Shown piece after piece: positions 10,618-22,856 of a stretch of 64,000 nt of DNA. The DNA lies in the NCBI RefSeq assembly GCF_032362555.1, contig NC_083512.1, positions 4,638,001 to 4,702,000 on the forward strand. Reading direction: 5' to 3'. Position 1 is the first letter of the stretch; the number at the start of each line of letters is the position of its first letter. Made by a program: the position numbers and the translations under genes. The notes under the pieces are model-generated. The model made no database searches, was not told where the DNA came from, and was given only the letters and a program-made list of their open reading frames with translations. Source of the stretch: Amyelois transitella (taxonomy: Eukaryota > Arthropoda > Insecta > Lepidoptera > Pyralidae).

Positions 10618-13600
10618 CACTCCTAGTTCACACTTGCGGTGTCAGCTCGAAGCCAAGGCATGTAACGACGTTGCCAATAAGAGCAACATGGTGATATTAA
10701 TCATAGAACAGCCCTGGTAGATAATCTTTATGTTCCAAATATGAAAGATTAATGTAAGGAATATTTTTTTTGTTAGTTTTATGTAACAAGCTTCAAAGGA
10801 GCTTGTCATGTGATTAATTCAATCTATAACGATTCAGGTACCTACCCTGTGTTTTAAGCTAGCTTCAACATTTGATAATTATGATTATCCACAACACACT
10901 TCGTTAAAATTCTCACTTATATCTCACTACTAATGATCTGCCAAATTTTAGCTAAACTAAATATACATTTAGAAGATTTTAATTATAAACCATTATTAAA
11001 ATGTATTTCTGTTAATATTAATAGAATACGATATTTACAAAAGGTCGGAAATATAATAGGAGCTTGTGGAAATATGTCTGGCAGTTTATAAATATGTTCT
11101 TTGCTCAATAATACGGTATAATTTGTCTAACGCGATCATTCAGTTCACAGCCCTTAGAATCTTTCGCCTAATTAACCCTTTCAGGGGACTGCCCCACTTC
11201 AAAGATACGTAAATAAAATACGCCATAACGTGTTCATCGGATAATGTTTAGTGGAGTAAAGCATATAGGTTAATATGGGAGAGCCAGTGATTCGAAATAC
11301 CCCTCTGAAGCTGCTATTTGTGGACCAATATTGTTTACGTATCGGTTGTGGTTACATACAAATATTGTGTTTCACGTGGTAATTTTTACCAAATATTTTC
11401 CAGAGAAAATACGGTTGAAGCTTATGTAAATAAAGTAATAACATATTTGATATTAATAAATGTTTTATTTAAAATATTTGTCTCATTAAAGTGTATTTGC
11501 GATTAATCGCTGACAGCTCATACTGCATGTTAATAGAATTTAACATTTAGCGAGGTTATAATTTTCTCTATGCAGTGTGGACCCCAAAAAAGTCTAAGAA
11601 ATGTTTTTTTTTCTGTTATTGCTAATTGAATTTGATGAGTTGTAAGTAGAATACGTATGTCTTAACTTTAATCGATGTTTATTTTTTATACTTAATTAGT
11701 TCGAATATTTAACGTTTAACACTTTTTGCCAAACGGGAAGCAAGTAAGGTTAGGATGTCACAGGAAGCAAATACAATATGTAAGGTGTTATAAGTAAAAT
11801 CAAATAATGCTATTCAAAAGCCTTGCCCTGCCTTGAAAAACCGCTTATTTAGGTATATGTAATTATTAGGAAATTGTGACACGCACAACACCACACAATC
11901 AACTGGGACGAAAAAAATAACACCGAAAATATAATTGTAATAAGTCAAATGAAAATACAATAAAGTGGAATTAATTACTTAAAATGCACTTTCAACAATT
12001 ATAAAGGTATCGATAGTTAAATCAATTTAAGTGGTTGAGTGCTGCATTGGACAACAAAACTAATTGTTTTAAAAGCTTTTCCCCTCATGAAGGATCAACG
12101 CGTTTTACGATAAAATTTATATGAGAAAATAATAAAATATTTTCATTGGTCAAAAATTCAATATGACATTACCAAAGCTATAATGTTCAGCTTTTATTAC
12201 GTCACATTCACGTAACTATATAGTGGTTATTTCATGACTCGGATAAATATTCGAGTTCTTATTTATAAGTACTTATTCTAAAAAAAAAAAAAAAATTCAA
12301 CGTCTGTAGATACTCGTCATAATGTGACATAGCTACTCCTACGTACTTCATACATTTCAGGAACCTTTAAACAAGTGAACTACTTTCTTCTACCATCGAC
12401 TGCAAATAAAATTCGAAAATATTTTTACTCAATATTATGACTGTCCTTCACTGTGTTTCGTGATGTGGCCTTACTGACTAGTTGGACATACCTCGACTTA
12501 ACCTTTGTGAATCAAATTTGCATTTATTTATCTGACTGATGTGATAACCAGTGATTAAACCATAAACATAGAAAGGTCACGAGTGAAATGCAAATATTAG
12601 ATTTTCAAGGTGGTTGACTGGTTTAAAATTTTCGGCTTTGCAAGTAAGACTATAAATAAGCCGATTGGTTAGTTATCTTGTTAACTGTGTCTTTTAATAA
12701 GTGGATAAGAGTACTGAATTTTTCTTTTTATTTATAACGAATCCAAAGAACTTATATTTTTTATATTGCTTAGGTCTTGTCATATTTCTGAATGGAAGAT
12801 ATATTGATTACACTCTTGAAGAGTTAAAAATTGCTAATTCCATACCAAATTCTTCCCTTTTATCAATCATGACGCGTATTTTATAAAACGCGAAATATAC
12901 GATTTAAATTCGTGCATTCAAAGCTGAATGTTTTTCTGTATTATTAACAGGTAATTCTGTAAAATGACTAGACCATGGAGATATTAAAAAAAAATCCAAC
13001 AATTCCATTAACGGAGACGCTTAATGGAAATAAAGGGCTGTGCCGAAAATTTTTAATGTCTGATTGTAAAGTGGGACAAGGCCGTATATGTGATGTAGGG
13101 GAACACCCCCAGTGAACCAAATAATCCCTCTGTTAATTTGAGGGAGCGAAAACGGCATTCATGCAACGACAAAATAATTGGGATGGGGACGATCATAGTT
13201 TGGCAGTTCCAAAACTTACTTTTCATGCCGTTGTCTTTATGCGAGTACTTTCTGTAAGATTTTCAAATAATTTCTTGTCTTATTTTTCGTGTAGATTTGA
13301 ACCTCGTACTAGGTCAGGTTATGTCTCAAATAAATTCGTAAAAAATCTAATTGCAAGTATTCTTATAATATTGTCTTAGTCTATATACCTAATACAGTCA
13401 ATTTTTTATTTTCGTAGTTGTTTCCATGAAGTCCCTTCGTTTGCAGCTTCAACAAGGTTATCCTTTCGAGACTATGCACTTGCTCAGTCGTTAAAATTAT
13501 GCTTATATGAACCTTGGAAACTTGACAATCCTTTTTTAAAGTCATGAAATAAGATATTAATTGTAATAATTGAAGGTTGCTTAACAAACACAAAGACAAA

Positions 13601-15249
13601 TGGTAAAGGAAGCATTTAAACTTGACAGAAAGATAAAATAACGAACAAAAAGATAAAATAAAAAGATTCCAAAATTGGTTAAGCAATAAATAATTAATTA
13701 TGAAATAACCGGTCTGTCGTAATATTTTAAATTAAAAGACGATATCATGCCTACGTCACATAAAGGGCATGTAAGCGATCGCGTCGCGGGGAAGTGTGGC
13801 ATGATGAGAGGCGCGCTAAGCATGTTCATGAATTATTTACGTCGGCGACTGCCGAAGAGTCTGCTAGGGCTATAAAATAACCAGAGCACAGATCAGGATC
13901 GATGGGCACTTTTTTTGAAAGTCTAAATGTATTTACTACAATGGGCCTTCTGGAGTCATAGGCTCGAAGAGGTGAACTTTGTTGGAAGAATTTACGAAAT
14001 GATTTTGCTGGATGGTTACTAGGAACATACAGATATAATTATTTTAATCAATGCACTAGACTAGAGACCCTGACATTGACGTAGACTGAGAAATATATAT
14101 TTTTTACAGATGTATGAAATCCGAGTCTTTAGAAAAAGCTTAGATTGCACTGAACAAGCAAATTAATAAAGCTACATTTCTGTTATTTCCGACACTTCAT
14201 CTCTGCACCTTTATTATTGAGATCGCTTTGAGCCACAAGTATGGCTGAATCCGATTTTTGTCACAGCCTCTGTTGGGGAAATTGGATACAAATGATCGAA
14301 TGATAAAAATATCCCTCATTTTTGTGTTTTGTCGGTTAACGCTTCGTTCGTCGTCGCCCCTTATTGGATTTATTTTAGCTATTACGATTCGTTCTTTAAT
14401 GCGTTTTCTAATTTCAGTTGCTTTGTTGTTATAACAATCGTTTATAATGAAAAACAGCTCGTTTTTATTCGAACATGATTAAAAAATTAAAGGTCTCGTT
14501 GTGTGGTGAAACCCTAAAATTGCTTTTGACATCACAAAATAGTCATTTAAACAATAATAACGTCTAGTTTGAGTTTTTTAATAGATTTTATAAATTGTAG
14601 ATTAGGTTTCGGGAGAAAGTTTTGATAAGTTATCTTGTGATTAGATACATATTAACGAGATAGCGAAGCGAGCCACTCAAGTGCCATTCAATAGTGAATT
14701 GGTCCAAATGCGCGTAAACAATCCCTTTCCCCCGTAAATATCGACGGTTAAAGGCGAATAAGGGAATATATTCAGAATCCAAGAAGACAGGAGGCCGATC
14801 GTTTAATAATTAAGCATTATAATTTACCTATTCTATGAATGAAGACCTATTTCATACCATGGAAGAAGTTCAAAATTTTGATAGAGATATTAACTCGCGC
14901 CGAATCTGGAAGTGTAAACATTAAATTGAATTTAAAGCTGGTTGGGAACAAGGAAGTGTTATTACTGAACAGGTTAACGTGTGTGGCGAATGACGTCACA
15001 GGCTGTCGGGCAACCAGGACGCGGTAAATGACCTTCTCTGAGTGCACATTGTAATTAAAATTAATGGAATGTCAGTTATCTGAGACTTAGACTTGTCTAG
15101 CTCAATATTCTTTCTTGCATAGTGAACCGTTTTACGGATTTGTTTACGGCTGATTTTGAACGGTATAATATTTTTTCGGTAAAAAATTTTATATTAGTGA
15201 AACGTTTGTTATATTACTTTTCAGTCATACTCGTATAGGTACATTAATA
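10618..15249. other. Long gene-free stretch between RTE copy 1 and the next SINE
   Basis: I find no supported exon. TATA-like strings at 12651 (TATAAATA) and 13871 (TATAAAAT, after a GC-richer block from 13750) could be core promoters, but no initiator at the right spacing and no coding sequence follows either, so I do not call genes. Short open frames near 11318, 12701 and 13161 carry no recognisable motif. Confidence 0.4.
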
Positions 15250-15511
15250 AAATACATACATATAATCACGTCTATATCCCTTGGGGGGTAGACAGAGACA
15301 ACAGTCTTGAAAAGACTGATAGGCCACGTTCAGCTGTTTGGCTTGATAATAGGTTTGAGATTCAAATAGTGACAGGTTGCTAGCCCATCGCCTAAAAGAA
15401 GAATCCCAAGTTTATAAGCTTATCCCTTAGTTACCTTTTTCGACATCTATGGGAACGAGATAGAGTGGTCCTATTTTTTTTTTAGTGCCGGTATCCACTG
15501 CACCTAACAAA
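15250..15511 (-). mobile_element. RTE-tailed SINE, nearly full length
   Basis: The order of blocks is the same as in the copy at 2912-3176: tail, CTTGGGGGGTAGACAGAG, CAGTCTTGAAAAGACTGATAG, AGCCCATCGCC, CGACATCTATGGGAACGAGA and a T-rich tract before TGCCGG. A probable 9-bp target-site duplication ACATTAATA lies at 15241-15249 and 15512-15520. The 5' terminus is altered (CACTGCACC instead of the CCACACGGCA seen in the other copy). Confidence 0.8.
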
Positions 15512-15520
15512 ACATTAATA

Positions 15521-16354
15521 ACAAAAATAATATATATCAGTCCGGTAAATCAATAGTCACTTTCTATACATTAAATTACGTTCATAATTAAATTAGAGAG
15601 CTGTGCAATTCATATCCAATTTATATCCGCCACGACCTTGCTTTGCAGAAAGTAACATGGAGGAAAATGCCACGTTGGATCTCAAAATTATAATGCAGAA
15701 AATAAATGCTCTTTATAAATGAGAAGGCGTTTCTATACATAGTCATTAGCGCGGACGTATTCGCATGACTAGTTTGCGAGTGTGTTGTATTTATCCAAAT
15801 CGGCTACGATATTATACGAAATATTCTTATATATAGCAGAAGATGTCTTGCAGACTATCCGAAAAGCAAATGTCTGGCTGATGACGCCTCTGCCGGGCCC
15901 GGTTAGAAGAGGCAAGCCGAAGAAATCCTGGCTCCACGTCGCCGAAGATGATATGAATGGCAATAGTCTTAGAACTGAGGATGCTGCAGGCTGGACAAAG
16001 AGAAATGTCAGGGAGCAGAAACTAAGTCCTGAAGCATTGAGTGGTGTAACTAGGAATACGCAAAGCTTTGAGAAAGAGAGAGACATAGCTGTCACAATAA
16101 AATGTTGACTATTTACATCTCTGAACGTCACAATTTATAATCTCTATACCTTGATTTAAGCGCCAGAATGCAATATAAACAACATATGTATGTACATACT
16201 TACACACTTTTGCATTTATTATGTTAGTAGGGATTCATGGATATTTCTTCTGTCATTATTATAACTGAATATAACTGTAATTTACTTTCTCCGATTTCCA
16301 ACTCATTTTTTTACGTTAATAGATTTTTGTCATTCGTGCAGTAAAGACGTAATA
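15521..16354. other. Non-coding stretch upstream of the odorant receptor
   Basis: Apart from the LINE relic at about 15893-16010 I see nothing coding. It should contain the odorant receptor promoter, but no core element is convincing. Confidence 0.35.
15893..16010 (+). pseudogene. Relic of a LINE reverse transcriptase C-terminus
   Basis: An open frame here reads RRGKPKKSWLHVAEDDM followed by LRTEDAAGW, which matches the conserved tail of RTE-type reverse transcriptases (consensus like GRPKKTWMD..KDDM...TEDA.DR..W). No upstream RT motifs remain, so it is a small fossil of a different RTE lineage from the two young copies. Confidence 0.6.
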
Positions 16355-19300
16355 ATGTGGAATAATATCAAGGCGTACTATGACAAGGAAGGCTTTGATT
16401 ATTCTAATGGTTTCGGCAAACCGACAGATTTTCATACGACTTTCTATTTTATATTGCGATGCTTTCAGGTCATAGATGAACCTTATCCTAAGTATAGGTA
16501 AGTATTGCAGAACATATTCAATTTGTTTCATGAAACTACATTTATTTTTCAATCTTTCTAGAGAATGGTATAGTAGGAAAATTATTTTAGTTAAAAAAAT
16601 AAATTATATTTCTGTATTTCCAAGGTAAGGAAGACACAACAACAATTTATAAAAAAGAAACTAGAATTTAGACTAAGGAGAAACTTTGTACAAGGGCACA
16701 ACCTACTTCTTAAGAAATTTCTTCCAGTAGGCCCACGACAGGAAAATGTAAATAATATAAATAAATATATTATTTACATTTTCCTGTCTGATAAACCTTA
16801 AAAGTATTAACTTATAATAACAAAATATCGAATAAATAAACATACATGGACTACAATATTGAACGCATCACGACGATAACGACAGGTAGTGCTCTCTCAC
16901 TCCCCTTTTAAAACCTGTTTTTTTTTATTTCTTTATTCTTTTTAGCTACTTCACCAAAACGTACACTATGGTTTGCGGCATAGGAGTTTTTACTGATGCT
17001 TACCTGTCCCTTTATCATGGTATAGCTATGATGGATGTGTTTCTGATAACTGAAGCCGGGACCTACGCCATACTTCTGTCATACAAGGCGATGATCATGG
17101 CGTCAACTTGGATAAACAAGAAGAATTTCTTTCATCTATTGCACGCAATGAGAGAGGATTTTCAGTACATCAATACAAAGGATATACGATATAAGTAATA
17201 GCTTTGATGTTTTACTGTTTATATTTTACCACGAGTAATTAGTCGTTTTTATATTGCGTGGTGCTTTATTAAACACAGAGAGATTAAAATATAATATTTT
17301 TTTGGGTTCGGTACCGATTTAGTATAACACTGCAATTTTTTAAAAAATGTATTACACATTTTTTATTAAATTGGGTATCATGGTTCATACAAATACAGAA
17401 TACCTCTAATTTTTGTGGGATGCGCGGGATAGTATACGAGTAATATTAAATCCAGTTTTATACCCTTTGCAAAACTTGATGTAATGTATTAAAGTTATTA
17501 CTTTATTATTAGTATTCAATGTAGAGTGTACACTTCTACAGTTTTATATATGAAAAGAATAGATTTTACTAAACTGTCAATAAGTTGTAAATTTTTGAAA
17601 AATTAAAAAGTTGTCATATTCCATTTTCAGAAAACTTTTCTTTGAAATCCATCAAAATACCTGGCGAGCCAGCCTATGGTGCTGTTTCTTCATGTTCGCT
17701 TTGTGTACTGGCCTGGTGGGCTTCGCGTGTATATCTCTCATTTGGTACTACGCCACACATACTCCAGGAGACGGCAGAGTGAGGGAACTGGTCTTCCCCT
17801 TCTGGGCGCCCGGCATTGACTACACAGCAACTCCAGCTTTTGAACTAGCCTTTGTGTTTGCCAACTTGGGTGTTGCGGCATATTCTTTTCATTATTTATG
17901 TAAGGGATCTTAACAACACATGCCACTTTATCGCTATAATTTTTTAAATAAAAAAATCTCTATAGGTTTTACCTTGTTTATGATATGGAGTACAAGAAGT
18001 AGTTTAGTTTGAAAACTATTTGTAAGCCTTTTTAAATACATATTTATTGCTAGTGATTTTTTAAGATTTGTTCCATTTTATGTCGAAAACTATATGAAAT
18101 TATCACTTTTATAGCTGAATAATGTACAAGTACTACAACAGACTGAACCTTACAATGCTTTCAGTTATTCTTCAAACAGACATTGTGTGGATAAGGCAAA
18201 TTGCTTCAAAAGCAGAAATGATAATACTAAACATCAAAGATCTATTAGAAGGCATAAAGCCAGCAGAGACTAAGGAAGAAGAGGAACGCTACTCCGCTAT
18301 GATTAAATTTCGAATGAGGGAGATAATATCCCAGTCACAATCTATGTATCTGCAAGTATTACATAGAAAAGTTTAAGAAATTGGTTATATTTTGAGAGCA
18401 CTAATATGTATTTTTATATTTCACTAAGTAAACCTTACCTTATATATGACTTACGAGTAGTTCAATAAAAACCAAATATTCTGCTATTATAAAATCATAA
18501 TTTTCAAAGTTTTAATAATCCCTTTTTAATGAACGAGGGATAAAAAAATGTGACGTAGAATCTCTGGTCTTAATCTTAAAAGTAACGATGATTACTTCAA
18601 TTGCAGTTTGATTGACCATTACGCGGCTGTTTACAAGAAAATGTTGATGTTCGAGCAATTCTTTGCCAGCCCTACGATTTGCATGCTAGCATACTGCGCG
18701 GCAGAGGTACCTTATTTATATTTTTGTTTCCCATTTTCCTACAGTGCAACTGCTACTATTTTGATAAAATTATAAATCAGATATGATAAGCTTGTATACC
18801 AGGAACACGCATTATAAATAAAATATATACACAAAAAAATATATATCATTTCACACATTATAAAGGATTCAATCGAGAGTATCATCATCATCATCGATAG
18901 CATTCGAGATAATGAGAATATAATAGTATAATTTAAATTTCAAGGCCAGTTCTGTCATCAAATTTATTACAAAACTTTTTCTTTCTTTCTACTCTATCTC
19001 CCTATGACGAAAATAGAAACGAAACTTTGTTGTCTGTATTAATGGCAGTAGGTATTCGATTGTTTATAAAAATATTATTAGACTCTGTGACTATATGTTC
19101 CCACGTATTTGTTTTTGATTGAGCAGTTGAACCGGCGTTGGTATTATCAGTAGTCCTACTCTCAAATTTGACGATGATGATGTTCAAAACAATGCATGTA
19201 ACATTAAGATTTTTCTTTCTTTATCCTTATCGAGATTTAGCAAAATCTCTTTATTTATCACGTAAAATTATGCTTCCAGAAACTCGATCAGGGTGAGATC

Positions 19301-20372
19301 CAGGCGATAATGATGCTGCTGTGTGTAGGTGCATCAATAACGTTGTACATACCTTGTTATCTATGCACATTTCTCAGAAGCAAGGTATTTTCACTGCTCT
19401 GTTAATATAATTATGTACACATTTTCTAATAAATAAAATATTTTAACGTCAAAGGTTACTGTGCAAACCTTTCTTGCTTAAATTTTAACTTTTGATAATA
19501 GATCAGAAAATACTGGAAACTTAATATGTGTTATAATGACGTTGTTAAATGCATTTTTTTTTAAAATAATTCCGGTAAAACTCATACGTATATGTTTTAA
19601 ATGGCAGATTAGCGCAGTAAGTGACGCTTGCTGGGAAATCCCGTTCTGGAATGGCCCTGGGCGCACAATCAGACCATATCTGATATTGATCATGCAGAGG
19701 TGCCTAAGACCACTTCCTTTCCAAGCCCCTGGTTTCCAAGAGGTGTCAATCAAAACCTTTTCAAGTGTAAGTTATAAATTTTATTTATAATTTATGACAC
19801 CGGAGATTCGAATCCCGGAAAGGGCATGATGAGAAAAGAACTTTTTCTGATTGGCCTGGGTCTTGGATGTTTATCTGTATAAGTATTTATTATAAAATAT
19901 AGTATCGTTGAGTTAGTATATCGTAACACAAGTCTCGAACTTACTTCGAGGCTAACTCAATCTGTGTAATTTGTCCCGTATACATATTTTTTTTTGTAGT
20001 CTCGGTTGTGTTCTCACTCTAAAGCGAAGCCCAAAATCCACATGTAGACGTGATACTGAATTCAGTATGTGGACAGGAAGTTGCACATGTCAAACGGAAG
20101 TCGCTTCCTTACAAGAGAAACTAAACTATTTTATTATATTTTTTTTTATAATATAAAGTAAATAATTATAACTATGCAAACATTATTTTTCAGATACATT
20201 TGTGGCTTAACTAATATACAGAAAATTTGACAAAAAAAAACTTTATATGAAAGTATTTCACTAGATGTGTATTAATATTTTAATAACAAATGGTAGTTTT
20301 TTTTTATTTCAGAAAATGACATCTGCATACTCTCTTTTCAATATGTTGAGACAATCAGACTTTGAATTTTAA
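16355..20372 (+). CDS. Odorant receptor (insect OR family, 7-transmembrane), complete 8-exon model
   Basis: I assemble eight exons: 16355-16497, 16946-17194, 17631-17899, 18165-18345, 18607-18706, 19280-19384, 19608-19766 and 20313-20372. Every junction is GT/AG and every phase fits (2,2,1,2,0,0,0), giving 421 aa, the usual OR length. ORs are odorant-binding subunits of cation channels formed with Orco in sensory-neuron dendrites, with the N-terminus inside; accordingly there is no signal peptide. Exon 2 (residues 48-131) carries hydrophobic helices around GVFTDAYLSLYHG and TYAILLSYKAMIM; exon 3 (131-221) carries CCFFMFALCTGLVGFACISL and FELAFVFANLGVAAYSF. The soluble Lys/Glu-rich loop is in exon 4. 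Exons 6-8 hold the conserved C-terminal part: IMMLLCVGASITLYI, DACWEIPFW and YSLFNMLRQ near the end. The weakest junction is the exon 4 donor (GTATCT). Ligand unknown; paralogue number cannot be set. Introns 1 and 7 contain repeat fragments. Confidence 0.9.
16640..16745 (-). repeat. LINE 3'-end fragment in odorant receptor intron 1
   Basis: The block GTACAAGGGCAC, AAGAAATTTCTTCCAG, AGGCCCACGACAGGAAAA recurs at about 55410-55510 and inside 54191-54291, and a diverged version ends the LINE relic at 37682-38290. It is probably the 3' untranslated end of that LINE family. Confidence 0.55.
16737..16788. repeat. Perfect 23-bp hairpin with 6-nt loop in odorant receptor intron 1
   Basis: The left arm at 16737-16759 (starts GACAGGAAAATG) and the right arm at 16766-16788 (ends CATTTTCCTGTC) are exact reverse complements around an AATAAA loop. 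The left arm runs out of the LINE fragment, so the right arm looks like a copied-back inverted duplicate. Confidence 0.75.
19794..19985 (+). mobile_element. 5'-truncated tRNA-derived SINE in odorant receptor intron 7
   Basis: It begins at TGACACCGGAG, keeps the box B-like GATTCGAATCCC and the full tRNA-unrelated body, and ends near GTCCCGTATACATATTTTTT. It lies in the sense orientation between odorant receptor exons 7 and 8, not disturbing the splice sites. Confidence 0.8.
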
Positions 20373-20527
20373 AGTTTATCTTAACAATAAGATAATGTTT
20401 AATTGGTTTTTATTGTTTCAAAAAATTTTTACGCCTTTTATTTTCCGTTAAAGAAAAATGATTAAATATTGGTGAGTACTTATCACTTAAAAATAATGCA
20501 TTCATTTTTCATTTACATATATACTTA

Positions 20528-20533
20528 AATAAA
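20528..20533 (+). terminator. Possible polyadenylation signal of the odorant receptor gene
   Basis: AATAAA, about 156 bp after the odorant receptor stop codon, and the first canonical hexamer I see downstream. Confidence 0.35.
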
Positions 20534-20639
20534 CTTTTTATCAATTAATGTCTACTGATCTTTGTTTTATTCATGCTTTCACATACATATACTTATGATA
20601 ATAAACATAATGTTTGTGATTTTTTTCTTATTGAAAATA

Positions 20640-21030
20640 TACTATTCCTGTCAATATATTAAACCGCCCAGAGTAGTTGACGTTCTGAAGACGGATTTCC
20701 TACACATTTTGAGAAGTGATGATGGTCAGCATAATTTTAATTTTCCTCATTTTCAAATACCCGCTCATCTATTCCTGTTACTAAAAAATTGTATTGCCTG
20801 TACTGTCGACTTATGTTCCCAAGATGATAAAAATATTACAACCAATCAAGCATTTCAGAAGTGATTTTGTCAGCATTTTTCTTTGCTTTTCTTCTTTAGT
20901 AAGTAGCCGGTCAAATATTCCTGTAACTGAAATAACGTCAAATAACAATATCAATCTGTTAAACTGTTGACTCACGTTCCGAGGACAGTTTTCCTAAACA
21001 TTTTGAGAAGTGATTTTGTTAGCATTATCG
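20640..21030. repeat. Degenerate tandem repeat, about three ~140-bp units
   Basis: Three landmarks recur in the same order: TATTCCTGT at 20643, 20770 and 20916; GTTGAC/GTCGAC at 20676, 20805 and 20966; and GAAGTGAT followed by GT(C/T)AGCAT at 20713, 20868 and 21007. ACATTTTGAGAAGTGAT is nearly exact between units 1 and 3. Unit lengths vary from about 127 to 161 bp. It is non-coding. Confidence 0.65.
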
Positions 21031-22716
21031 GCATTCGTGTCACGCAGACAGAAGTGTCGCGTCGCTGGCGAGACAAACACTCTTACACTAAAAACTATTT
21101 TATTTGCCCTTTGTTGTCAATAAACATTCTTATTTGAGGACTGACAATATTGAAAATTATTGTTTACAATACTTTTTATTTATTTTAGAGTCGGCGACAG
21201 TTTTCAGATACGCAAATATCTTCGTAAAAAAATAACAAAAAAAATTCTCTATAAAGTTTCTTCCAAAATTAATAGAAACTTATTCACAACAATTTTAGTA
21301 AAACTTTTCTCAATTCCTTAGTGTTTTTAATAAAACAAATAAGCTGGTTTTTTGTTTGTTTCAATTGTTTACACGACTGGATTTCAAAACAATATTCTGA
21401 AAACGGTGATCGTGTTTCGTTTCATTCGTTTGAAAAATCTCACAAATACTTTTAATTTATTTATTGTTTTTATTATGTCTTAAATCGAGTTGTCACTACA
21501 AATGATAAATAGACAATCCGAGAGCGCAATATTGAATACAACACGTAAATTATCTCGCTCCAATGGACACTGAAAATAGACTAGGAAGAAAGAGGCGGGC
21601 TTTATCCAATAATAATTCTCACTTGAAGCGCTCTATTTGCCCGCCGTCGTACGATCTGATATTGAATATGGATAAAGTGAATTATATTCAGAGTGGCCGA
21701 CAGTGTCGACTCGCAGAGTTTCAGATAAGGGGATTACTTACAAGTTATAATTGGTTCTCGCTATTCGACTGAATGTGAAAAACCCAGTGTCTTTTCAAGC
21801 ACCTCTCCGGCTTTTAGATAAGGATCGCAATTTTTGCGGAGACCACTGGTCGTTTAATTTTTCGGTTTTGTTAGATATACTTAGGTTATATTAGAACTTT
21901 ATTTAAATGTGTTCTCGAAATAAACTTATAACTTTCAAAGTTATGCACCTAAAGTTTTAAAAGTTTTATATTTTTTTCGAGTTATCTCTCATAGCTGAGT
22001 AAAAAGTAGATATTTTTGATTTGGTTTCTGCAAGTGGTAAAATTACGAACAGCATAAAAGTCATAAATATACAATTTAAAATAACGATAATTTAAATTTA
22101 AAGAAATATCTTGTTCAAATGATAGGCGGTGTACCATTAAAAAAATAATTACTGAAATAAATTAATACACAGTTTTAGTGTTCATAAACAGGTTAAACAC
22201 ACACTTTCATACTTTAAACCAAACTTATTTTTTCTTACAAGATTTTTTCAACAACATATACAATATGTATACCTACCTGGTTATACAAAATTACATTTTT
22301 CAACGTGTATGCAAATACCAGCGCTAGTCATATGGACAATAGAGGGACTTAAAAGCCGATGTTAATTGAATCGGCTTCAGATTGCAGCACACAGCGCAGC
22401 GGTAATTGTGTTAGCAGCAAACATGTCCAGGCTCTTACCGACTGCGCCAGCCAGTGTGACTTTTTTCCTAACAAACTAAATACCAGCTTTTATGGAAAAT
22501 GTACGGAATATCATCGATGCATCAATCAAGTTACAACAGGTATTCTTTAGCGAGAAATATGTCCAATGTCCTACCGACTGGGCCAATTTAATAGACTTTT
22601 ACCTAAAAATATTCAATAAATCTTAGAAATAATATAGAAGTTGTGATCATTATTCAATAAAATATATTGACTCTGTTTTTTATTCATGGAATTCGTCAAG
22701 TAAGCTATATATATAA

Positions 22717-22856
22717 CGTTTTCTGATTGGTCTGGGTCTTGGGTGTTTATCTATGTAAGTATATATTATAAAATATAATATCGTTGAGTTAGTATCTCGT
22801 AACACAAGTCTTGAACTTACTTCGAGGCTAACTCAATCTGTGTAATTTGTCCCGTA
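22717..22856 (+). mobile_element. 5'-truncated tRNA-derived SINE fragment
   Basis: It keeps only the tRNA-unrelated body, from TTCTGATTGGTCTGGGTCTT to TCTGTGTAATTTGTCCCGTA, with a few substitutions against the other copies. Confidence 0.8.

Noticed and set aside
11318..11506. A peptide resembling one at 57287-57499 (…VE.YVNK..TY…L…)
   Set aside because: The similarity covers about 15 AT-rich codons, with no wider DNA match. Chance is likely.
12651..12886. A small gene with a TATAAATA promoter
   Set aside because: The open frame starts at GTG, has no ATG at its head, no recognisable motif and no splice support.
16737..16788. A microRNA precursor
   Set aside because: The stem is perfect, with no bulges, and the loop is only 6 nt. 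One arm is LINE-derived. Without small-RNA data an inverted duplication is the simpler reading.
17900..18164. An additional odorant receptor exon starting at the ATAG at 18114
   Set aside because: Using that acceptor gives an immediate stop (GAA TAA). The acceptor at 18164 keeps the frame and a normal helix length.
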